A stretch of DNA of 32,290 nucleotides from Promethearchaeota archaeon (GTDB taxonomy: Archaea; Asgardarchaeota; Lokiarchaeia; Sigynarchaeales; SOKP01): the NCBI GenBank assembly GCA_016839905.1, contig JAEOTJ010000263.1, positions 1 to 32,290 of the forward strand, in the 5' to 3' direction. The notes beneath the pieces are model-generated. The model ran no database searches. It saw nothing but the letters and a program-made list of their open reading frames with translations, and was not told the DNA's origin. The position numbers and the translations under genes were made by a program. Positions 1 to 8,100 of the stretch are shown piece after piece. Positions within the stretch are counted from its first letter, which is position 1. Each line of letters starts with the position of its first letter.

Positions 1-152
1 ATTAATATAGCTGGTTTTTCAGTTTTATAGATCATAGTTCTCAAAATAATATTTGTTTATCAACAAAAGATAATATAACTAATTTAGCCACGTTATATAA
101 TTTAACATAATAACCCGACAATAATTAACTTAAGACAATTAAAACATTTTAT

Positions 153-740
153 TTATTCAATTAATTCATTTAGTATCTTAATAGCCCTTGAAGTATTAAA
201 TATTCCACATATACAAGGTTTTTTTAATTTTTCTGCTGCTTTCTCCACAGTAATTTTACCAGCTTTTATTTGATTGGCATAATTTTCAACAGATTGGGGT
301 GATGTGCAATGATGACCACACATAGTAGTGATTTCAAGCACTTTATCGTTAGATGGAAGAAGTTCTTTTTTACCGAATGTGCCTAAAGAAATATGAACAG
401 TATGCATGGTTAAATCAACTTCTTTAAGCATGTTTTGAACTTCAGAAATCAATCCACTTATGACAATAGAAACTCCAAAATCTTTTTTTTTTAGTAGATC
501 AATAACTTTTTGAACGTCTCTAATGTCTTCATATGAAGCAGTAATTACGGGTGAGACTTTCCATACTAATTTGGGCATTATATTTATGGGATTATATCGA
601 TTCATTATTTCAGCAATTTTCAACAACTTTTCACGAGAATCAGGATACTCATTATTTACACCTTTTGCAAGCATAGCTAGAATTACATAATCCTCCTTTA
701 GGTTTTCAACCTTTCCAGTTCTATGTAATGAGTGTGTCAT
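153..740 (-). CDS. Unrecognised Cys/His-containing protein paired with a ferredoxin-like gene
   Basis: This is a 195-residue protein I do not recognise. The N-terminus reads MTHSLHR, and a Cys/His cluster MCGHHC lies near residue 142, followed by CIC near residue 177, where the protein has a short C-terminal helical region. These residues could bind a metal or an Fe-S cluster, but that is inference. No signal peptide or membrane segment is seen. The ATG start at 738-740 is preceded by a strong GGGAGGG ribosome binding site lying inside the 3' end of the upstream ferredoxin-like gene. Only 3 bases separate that gene's stop codon from this start, so the two are very likely co-translated and may work as a pair. 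The gene is certain as a coding region; the function is unknown. Confidence 0.85.
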   Translation of the reverse strand: MTHSLHRTGKVENLKEDYVILAMLAKGVNNEYPDSREKLLKIAEIMNRYNPINIMPKLVWKVSPVITASYEDIRDVQKVIDLLKKKDFGVSIVISGLISEVQNMLKEVDLTMHTVHISLGTFGKKELLPSNDKVLEITTMCGHHCTSPQSVENYANQIKAGKITVEKAAEKLKKPCICGIFNTSRAIKILNELIE

Positions 741-743
741 TTT

Positions 744-1445
744 TCAAGCCCTCCCTAATCCAATATTAATTTTTGCATTAGGTCTTACATTAAAACCTTG
801 GTCCTCTAATAGATTGATTACAGGAATAGTTCCATCTTCTTGAATTCGCGTAATAATCCCTACTGTAAAAACAGTGTCTATTTCTTTTTCAACTTCTCTT
901 ATAACTTCAAGAATTTGGTTAATCTTATCCTTAGTTACTTTAAACTCAATTATTGCCGAAAGAACTCTCTCATCTTTTAATTCTTCTTTGATATGGATTT
1001 TGTCGTCTTCTATGATTGCCGTTACGGGACTCATTTCCTCATATTCTACTCCGATTTTAGAGAACTTTGATGTGAATAATTCTATGTTCTTTAACAGGGT
1101 ACCCACTCCTGGGCGACCTAATTCAATTGAGATTCCATATTCTTCTAAATCAAATCGATTTGTAACATCATTTGTTTTCATTTCTTCAGTTCCTCTACCA
1201 GGAATGCCAGTTAATTTATGTCTTGATATTACATTACTAAATGGACTTCGAATAATTCGTGGCCATTTCAATCGTCCAGTCTTTATAGCATTAACTGAAC
1301 ATTCTGACTCCCGATAACAAACACCACATTCTACACATAAATCTTCATCAATAACTGCGTTTTTATTCTCTATTTTTATTGCTTGGACGGGACAAACAAC
1401 TGCACATTGTCCACATCCGATACATAAATTTTCTTTTATTATCAA
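744..1445 (-). CDS. Ferredoxin-type 4Fe-4S protein with an uncharacterised C-terminal domain
   Basis: The 233-residue product begins with a ferredoxin-like module. A classical CxxCxxCxxxCP motif lies at about residues 8-19, and a second cysteine group (C37, C40, C43, C49) is spaced CxxCxxCx5C, so one or two 4Fe-4S clusters are plausible. Residues from about 55 onward form a domain I do not recognise, containing a GRPGVGT stretch and alternating strand/helix segments that look like a small ligand-binding fold. It is probably a cytoplasmic electron-transfer or redox-sensing protein acting with the downstream partner at 153-740. The start is TTG. In-frame upstream codons reach a TAA without any ATG, and a GAGGA site lies 9 bases upstream, supporting TTG as the true start. 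Confidence 0.85.
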   Translation of the reverse strand: MIIKENLCIGCGQCAVVCPVQAIKIENKNAVIDEDLCVECGVCYRESECSVNAIKTGRLKWPRIIRSPFSNVISRHKLTGIPGRGTEEMKTNDVTNRFDLEEYGISIELGRPGVGTLLKNIELFTSKFSKIGVEYEEMSPVTAIIEDDKIHIKEELKDERVLSAIIEFKVTKDKINQILEVIREVEKEIDTVFTVGIITRIQEDGTIPVINLLEDQGFNVRPNAKINIGLGRA

Positions 1446-1454
1446 ATTAATTAA

Positions 1455-1459
1455 TCCTC
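1455..1459 (-). promoter_or_regulatory. Ribosome binding site supporting a TTG start
   Basis: On the minus strand GAGGA lies 9 bases upstream of the TTG at 1443-1445. It decides the start of the ferredoxin-like gene, because no ATG or GTG is available in that frame before an upstream TAA. Confidence 0.6.
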
Positions 1460-1614
1460 GTTATTATTTGGCTCTTTATTTATCCTTAACATTAAAATCT
1501 TGTAGAAATATTATAGTTACATTCTTTTCTCTTTAAAAAAAGGATAAAAAGATAGTAAATAAATTATTTTTTCCTCTCCATAAATAACCATCACTGGATA
1601 TCGAGATGAAATTT

Positions 1615-2913
1615 TTATTCATTTTCTTTATTATTACTTCTCTTAGATTCAATGGAATTTAAATCTCGGGGTAATGTTTTTAATATTATAATTAACATTA
1701 AAGAACAAGTCAATGCGAATAATGATAATAATAAATAGCCTGGTTGATAACTATCATTAAAATATAAGAAAAATCCCGCTAAAATTAAAATACTTATACT
1801 TCTACCAATCATATAAGCTAAAAAATTTATAGAATATACTGTAGACCTAATTTGTGGAGGGCTAATATCTCCTAAAGTTGCTTGAGTTAATGGGTCAATA
1901 CCCCCAAACAAGAATGCTCCTATAAAAATTAAAATTATGAAGATAATCGTCATAGGTAAATTGGGTGATGTAAATAGTAAAGAAAATCCTATAAGATATA
2001 CTATAGAACCAAGAACTATACAGATTAATACATATTTTATCCTTCCATTTTGATCATTTTCATACTTTTTATCTGCTAATTTTCCAATAACGGGCCCACT
2101 AATTATTTGACTACCAAAGATAATAATTAAGAAAATAGTAGCGATGTCTGAATCAAAGTTATAATCATTTTTATTTTTTAACATTGTGATAAAATTAGAG
2201 GAAATAGCACCAATCGCTATAAACATTATAAAATTAAAAATTATAATTAAGATGATTGTTTTAATTAGCCAAATTTGTTTAAAATCTTTAATTCTTATTT
2301 TATAGCTTAATCCCATGACACTTTCATCTTCTAAATTATATATTTTATCCATTCCTCCTCTTAAAGGTTCATCCATAAAAAATAAAGATATAAAACACAC
2401 AAAACCTCCGATTGAGATTATTATAAAAGGTAAGACCCAGCCCCAGCGAGTATCATTTAAAAATCCTGAAAGGATGTGTCCTAATCCCTGACCAATAACA
2501 TAAAAAGCGCTTAATCTGCCAAATGCCACACCTCTTTTCTCAACATCTACTATATCTACAAGCAATGAAAAAATTAAAGGTATTGAAGATCCGAAACCAA
2601 TAGCAGCTATTAACTGAAAGAATAGTAATGAATAAAAATCATAAGCAAAAGTTGTAAGGAGTGTAAAACTAGACCATAATAATGTTCCAATAATTAACAT
2701 ATTTTTTCGAGAAAATTTATCTGCTAATAACGACCATCCTATTGAACTCGCTGCACCTACTAATAAAAACATTGCATTTATGAATAATATTTGAGCTTCA
2801 CTTTCTAAAGATAGAGCATCCTTAATTTCTTTTGCCATTGGCATAATAATACTTATTAAAGCAGAGGAAAATAATGTTAATAGAATCAGAATGGAAAATG
2901 ACTGTTGTTTCAT
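1615..2913 (-). CDS. Major facilitator superfamily transporter
   Basis: This is a 432-residue, very hydrophobic protein of the usual MFS length (about 12 helices). The first half carries an MFS motif-A-like loop, ADKFSRKNM at about residues 64-72 between helices 2 and 3. A related loop, LADKKYENDQNGR, sits in the second half, as expected for the duplicated six-helix fold. A G-rich GQGLGHILSGFL helix resembles motif C-like segments of drug and spinster-type transporters. The substrate cannot be told from the sequence. The ATG start at 2911-2913 has no clear ribosome binding site. The short charged C-terminal tail is cytoplasmic. The gene is divergent from the HMGL-family enzyme at 3052, so a metabolite link is possible but not shown. 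Confidence 0.9.
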   Translation of the reverse strand: MKQQSFSILILLTLFSSALISIIMPMAKEIKDALSLESEAQILFINAMFLLVGAASSIGWSLLADKFSRKNMLIIGTLLWSSFTLLTTFAYDFYSLLFFQLIAAIGFGSSIPLIFSLLVDIVDVEKRGVAFGRLSAFYVIGQGLGHILSGFLNDTRWGWVLPFIIISIGGFVCFISLFFMDEPLRGGMDKIYNLEDESVMGLSYKIRIKDFKQIWLIKTIILIIIFNFIMFIAIGAISSNFITMLKNKNDYNFDSDIATIFLIIIFGSQIISGPVIGKLADKKYENDQNGRIKYVLICIVLGSIVYLIGFSLLFTSPNLPMTIIFIILIFIGAFLFGGIDPLTQATLGDISPPQIRSTVYSINFLAYMIGRSISILILAGFFLYFNDSYQPGYLLLSLFALTCSLMLIIILKTLPRDLNSIESKRSNNKENE

Positions 2914-3051
2914 AATAATTATAATATGTTATTTGTAAATATAAAAGTTAATCTTATTTTTTTTTCTGGAAATTTAAATGGATTAAATATAACCATGAAA
3001 TTATATCCAAATCTATAAAAAAGAAAGAGATGATTAATTATAGAGATAAAT
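2914..3051. promoter_or_regulatory. Divergent intergenic region with a TATA-like element
   Basis: This 138-base AT-rich spacer lies between the head-to-head starts of the MFS and HMGL-family genes. A TATA-like ATTAAATATA stretch at about 2982-2991 would suit the rightward gene with a leader of roughly 35 bases. No obvious operator palindrome is seen. Confidence 0.3.
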
Positions 3052-4290
3052 ATGACACAAAATACTAAATGGTTTAATGAAAAATGGTGGGTTTCTCCAC
3101 TTAATTACGATGAAAGACTAATAAGATCATTTGATCTGCCAAAAAGAGTATATGTAAGAGACTCAACAATAAGAGAGGGTGAGGAAACTCCTGGTGTTTA
3201 TTATACACTGGAGGAAAAAGTAAAGATTGTCGAGAACCTTGAGGATTTAGGCGTAGAGCATATTGATTGTGGATACATAGGGCAAGTTCAAGATCAATGG
3301 GATTTAGCTAATCAAATTAAGGAACTGGGGATAAAAATTAAAACTTATTCTCATCTTAGTTCAAATGTTTCACGTTGGAATGAAGAGATACAAAAATCTT
3401 TAGAAGCTAAATTAGATTATATTGGTTTTGGCATTGTTTTGACAGAGTGGCAATTACAATTATTTACAGGCAAACCAGAAGTGACTCCAGATATTATAAT
3501 TAGTTTAATTCCTTCTGTATTAAGGAAGATTAAAAAAGCAGGAGGAGAAGCTATCTTAGATTGTGTTGATGCTACTCGTTCGGAACTTTCAATTCTGAAA
3601 AAAGCTATCGAAAAAGGAGTAAAAAATGGAGTGAAAATGGTAATGTTGTATGATACTGTTGGAGCTTGTAGTATTCCAGCAATATCATACATGATAAAAG
3701 AAATCAAACCGTTCCTTAAGGATGTTCCTTTGGGGATTCATATTCATGATGATTTTGGGTTAGGGACTGCTTCGACAATAGCAGCTGTGGAGCAAGGAGC
3801 TATATTTATGGATTTAGTTGCTAATAAGTTAGGAGATCGAGCAGGAAACACATCTCTCGAAGAAGTTATTGTAGCTCTAGAGATGTTATATGGAGTTGAT
3901 ACAGGAATTGACCTAAAGAAATTATATAAATTTAGTAAATATATCGAAAAAGTGTCTGGTGTACCATTACCTTATAATAAACCCGTTGTGGGAAAAAATA
4001 CCTTTATTCATGAAAGTGAGCTTCATGTAATGGGGGCTTTAGAAGGTGAAAAATATTGGATGTGTTTTCAACCTTATAAGGCAGATCTCGTAGGACAAGA
4101 AGAAACTCTTATTTTTGGTCCTACAACATTACATGGTGATGCTATTAAGATGAAATGTCAACAATTGGGGATACAAAATTGTGATGATTATATAGATGAG
4201 ATTAAAGAAAAAACTCGATTAATAATAACTAAAAAAAAATTCATAACGGAAAAAGAATTAGAGGATTTAATAATTACTATGGACATTTAA
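3052..4290 (+). CDS. HMGL-family carboxyltransferase/aldolase-like enzyme, specificity unknown
   Basis: The 412-residue protein belongs to the DRE-TIM metallolyase (HMGL-like) superfamily, which includes isopropylmalate, citramalate and homocitrate synthases and HMG-CoA lyase. The active-site loop reads RDSTIREGEETPG near residues 37-49, a variant of the canonical D-x-T-L-R-D-G-x-Q. The divalent metal site HIHDD is near residue 226, and a GDRAGN motif is near 263. The C-terminal part (about 300-412) is short and lacks the regulatory LeuA dimer domain, so allosteric leucine control is not expected. The changed active-site motif (REGEE instead of RDGEQ) argues against simply calling it LeuA or CimA. 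It is divergent from an MFS transporter. The superfamily is confident; the substrate is unknown. Confidence 0.85.
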   Translation: MTQNTKWFNEKWWVSPLNYDERLIRSFDLPKRVYVRDSTIREGEETPGVYYTLEEKVKIVENLEDLGVEHIDCGYIGQVQDQWDLANQIKELGIKIKTYSHLSSNVSRWNEEIQKSLEAKLDYIGFGIVLTEWQLQLFTGKPEVTPDIIISLIPSVLRKIKKAGGEAILDCVDATRSELSILKKAIEKGVKNGVKMVMLYDTVGACSIPAISYMIKEIKPFLKDVPLGIHIHDDFGLGTASTIAAVEQGAIFMDLVANKLGDRAGNTSLEEVIVALEMLYGVDTGIDLKKLYKFSKYIEKVSGVPLPYNKPVVGKNTFIHESELHVMGALEGEKYWMCFQPYKADLVGQEETLIFGPTTLHGDAIKMKCQQLGIQNCDDYIDEIKEKTRLIITKKKFITEKELEDLIITMDI

Positions 4291-4383
4291 AATAAGATCC
4301 TCTAAATCGTAGCCTGTGATCCTTAAAACATCTCTATCTATAACGAGAGCTCAAAATAGAAGGATAAAAATTCAAAAATAAGG

Positions 4384-4503
4384 ATGATTAAAGCCATAAG
4401 GAAAGAATTTAAAATGGAGCAAATCTTAATTATTTTATCAACAGTCTTTTTAAACAATAATTATAAAAAGTATGAAGCTCTTGTTGAATTATTAAATTTT
4501 TAA
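4384..4503 (+). CDS. Possible small ORF upstream of the GTPase
   Basis: A 40-codon frame starts at ATG 4384 and stops at 4501-4503, one base before the GTG start of the Ras-like GTPase. The predicted peptide is helical (a hydrophobic ILIILSTVFL core followed by a YKKYEALVELL helix). The arrangement would suit translational coupling. It could also be the remains of an N-terminal helix of the GTPase, although it is in a different frame. The ribosome binding site is weak, and chance cannot be excluded. Confidence 0.3.
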   Translation: MIKAIRKEFKMEQILIILSTVFLNNNYKKYEALVELLNF

Positions 4504-4504
4504 G

Positions 4505-5038
4505 GTGAGAACAATAGAAGTATTTGCATCATATAAAGTGTGCATTTTCGGTGAGGGTGGAGTAGGTAAAACCTCATTAACACAACGTTTTATGACTGGA
4601 TTATTTCAAGAAGATACAAAAATGACAATGGGTGCATCAATTTTTGTTAAATATGTAAATATCGATAATAAAACGATAGCACTACAATTATGGGATTTTG
4701 GTGGCGAAGAAAAATTTCGATTTTTATTACCTGTATATGCACATGGGTCTTCAGCAGGAATTTTTATGTATGATATGACTCGATATATTACGCTAAAAAA
4801 AGCTGAACAATGGTTTTCATACTTTAGGGAAGGACTAGAAAAGGAGAATAGTGATGCACCGATTTTGCTGGTAGGTGCAAAATTGGATCTTGAATCAAAA
4901 CGTACAGTAAAGCAAGATGATATAGAAGAAATTTTAAAGAAGAATGAGTTCTTTGATCATATTGAATGTTCAGCTAAATCTGGTGAAAACGTTGAAGAAG
5001 TATTTCAATTAATAGTTAAGAAATTATTTAAACCTTGA
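4505..5038 (+). CDS. Ras-like small GTPase
   Basis: This 177-residue single-domain GTPase has the length of Ras/Rab proteins. The P-loop GEGGVGKTS is at residues 16-24, a switch I threonine is near 41, and the switch II motif WDFGGEEKF is at 63-71. The G4 position reads AKLD rather than NKxD (near 123-126), and the G5 motif SAKSG is near 158. The catalytic glutamine of Ras (DxxGQ) is replaced by glutamate (E68), which in known Ras proteins changes hydrolysis. There is no C-terminal cysteine for prenylation, so it is probably cytosolic or recruited by partners. The start is GTG; no ATG lies between it and the P-loop. Such GTPases are greatly expanded in Asgard archaea. The partner is unknown. 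Confidence 0.92.
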   Translation: MRTIEVFASYKVCIFGEGGVGKTSLTQRFMTGLFQEDTKMTMGASIFVKYVNIDNKTIALQLWDFGGEEKFRFLLPVYAHGSSAGIFMYDMTRYITLKKAEQWFSYFREGLEKENSDAPILLVGAKLDLESKRTVKQDDIEEILKKNEFFDHIECSAKSGENVEEVFQLIVKKLFKP

Positions 5039-5112
5039 GGGATTTAGTTTTTAAGTATTTTAAGTATAAGATGCATTTAAACATCAATCAATACATATCT
5101 TTTTAAAAATCC

Positions 5113-8100
5113 TTATGCGAGTTTTTGAATTAGGATCTTCCTTTGCAACAACGATTCAATTGCTATAATTATAATATTTTCATTTTTTTCACTAACTATA
5201 CTGGTAATTTCTTCTAAGAAGATTGAATCTTGATTTTTAAAGTGTGCAATAAGGACATTAATTATTCTGGTTTCCATTTTCGATAAATTTCCAGAGCTAA
5301 TGATATTGTTTAAAAACTTTTTGTCTTCAGTTAATTTAAAACTCTCTTTATATGATAGATCAAGACCTTTATATAAGATCTCTTGTATGGGTTTCCTGAG
5401 AGGGTCAATTATTCCTGCAAAGTTTTCAAAGCTATCACCTAGTTTTTCATGAAGTTCAATCGCAAGTTCCTTAATTAAGTTTTTTAGCCTTTCTGAGCTA
5501 GGTTCTTTAAGAATCAGTACAATTCTTAGATACTCATAGTCATAAAGAAGCATTTGGAAATATTTAAAATCAAATTCCATCATTTCCTCACTCATTTTAT
5601 GAACTTTCTCCTTCAATTCTTTGGATTCCTTTGCTGCGATCTCTCTTCCCGTCATCGTTAATGCTTGAATGAATCCTGAGAACAACTGGGGATCTGTATC
5701 AGTTAAAAACGTAAATGTTTCTGAAAGAATAGGTAAACTCTTTTGTCTGTGAATCACCAAAATTGCTTGAATATTTCTTATATCCTTGAATTTTTGTGTC
5801 TTTAAAAGTAATTCTGATTCTTTCTTTCTAGCTCTTGGTAGGATCACATATGCTCTCAAGCTCATGACGCCAAGCACACTTATGATGGCGATCATTGCAA
5901 TAATTATTATCCACAATAAAAGCGGAGGTGCTTCCCTCTGGGATATACGTATGTTAATTGGATATTCCATAGCTTGATATACACCCCCAGTTTTTGTTAT
6001 AATTAAGTTTAACTGGAATGTTCCTTCCAAACCTGGGGGAAGTTCTAAACTTACCTCATAAATACCATTACCTTGTTCAATGAAATCGCCTACACCATAG
6101 TCCCAGGAATACTTAACTAAAGCACCTGTTATAACCGATGTAGAATCCTCCTCAAGTAATTTAATCTTTACCTTTACTACTTCTCCAACATATCCTTCAA
6201 GTACACCCTGAAAATTGTAAGGTTGAGGGTTCATCTTTAACTTTTGTACTTGGATTTGAAATGAGAATATGGTTGTTGTATAATTAATTTGTTCAAATTT
6301 AACAGAAACAGAATTGACATCAATTGAAAAATTTATCGTGGTAATTTTTACAGTCAGATTAAACCAACTAGGAGCCACTTTGGGCAGAATAAATACATTA
6401 GAGCCAACATTAAATGAAAAATTTCCTCCAGTTAAAAACTTTTTTTCAACTTCAGCATAAGCTCTACATGAGAGAGTAATATTATCATTAAATGATTTTT
6501 CAACTAAAACATTCTCTTGAGTTGGTACGGAATCTACATAAAGTGTTAAATTTATTGGCTGAGCCCTTATAAATAATTGAAATGAAAATAATTTGGTGGT
6601 ATAATTTGCTTGTTGAAATTTAAGATAGATATAGTTGATTCCTGCAGAAAAATTCATTGCATTTATAGTTATGGATATGTTGTAGCAAGTAATCAGTGAT
6701 TCGGTAAGATTTTCCACATAATTTTCACTTGTCCATGTAACAACTCCACCTGTAAGATAGATTTGTTCAATTTCTGCATAGGCCCTTACTGAGACGTTAA
6801 TAACTTCCTTAAAGTAATGATTAAACAATGTATTTTCAACGATTTGTTGGGAGTTCACTACTACTGTTAAATTCACATTTTGTTCGCTAATGAATAGTTG
6901 GAATGAAAATAATTTGGTAGTATAATTTGCTTGTTGAAATTTAAGATAGATATAGTTGATTCCTGCAGAAAAATTCATTGCATTTATAGTTATGGATATG
7001 TTGTAGCAAGTAATCGGTGATTCGGTGAGATTTTCCACATAATTCTCACTTGCCCATGTAACAACTCCACCTGTGAGATAGATTTGTTCAATTTCTGCAT
7101 AGGCCCTCACTGAAACGTTAATGACTTCCTTAAAGTAATGATTAAATAATGTATTTTCAACAATTTGTTGGGAGTTTACTACTACTGTTAAATTCACATT
7201 TTGTTCACTAACAAAAGCTTGGAAAGAAAAAAGTTCTATAGAATAGTTTTCTTTTTCGAACCTTAAATAAATGTAATTAATTCCAGCGGTAAAGTTTGCA
7301 GCGTCCATAACCACAGTAGAATTATAGTAAGTTGATGGTGCCTCGGTTAAGTCCTCGTGATAATTTTCGCTAATCCAAGAGAAATTCCCTCCTGATATAT
7401 AGATTTCTTCTCCCAATGCAAAAGCTCGCCCCGAAACATTAATAGTATCTTTGTAGTAGAGATTTATCAGAGTATTTTCAACCACTTGATGTCCGTTCAG
7501 ACTTATAGTAAGATTAACTTGCTGTTCTTGAATCAATACGGTAATGCTTTTATAAATGGTTTCATATCCTGGTTTCTCTAATTTTATAAGAGCCTGATGT
7601 ACCCCTAACAATAACCCAGAAGTATCAAGATTAACAATGAATTCGTCTGATACTGGAGTGATGGTTGATGATTCCGCCCAGATAACCGTGCAAGTCGCTC
7701 CCGAAATAAGCGTGCTAGTTCCATTTAGAGTGTAATTAACTTTAAGGTCAAACGCTTCGTTCTTATACGCGTTTACTAAGGTTTCGTTCACGCTCCCATT
7801 AGTGGCTATAGGTTCTATAGACAATGTAATAAAATCTGAGGTGCTTCCGTAATTAGTTTTATTTGCATATACAGTTATTACAAAGTTTTCTAACAAACCA
7901 CCCGTTGGTAAATCTTCTGTTGAGAAATTTAGAGTGTAGGTACCGTTGAAGTGTTTGGTTACTGTATAATTTTTCTGCCAATTGGTACTTATATTTGCAG
8001 GCCATATCAATCCACCCGAAATCGCACCTGTCACATTGACTTGGCAAACTGCACGGCTATTTCCTACGGAGTTAATGGTCGTTAGGGGGACATCTAAATC

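Noticed and set aside
874..1317. 147-codon frame on the plus strand
   Set aside because: It lies entirely antisense to the ferredoxin-like gene, which has recognisable cysteine motifs and a ribosome binding site.
7859..8047. 62-codon frame on the minus strand with several cysteines
   Set aside because: It is an alternative frame inside the giant surface protein gene, without a start signal of its own.
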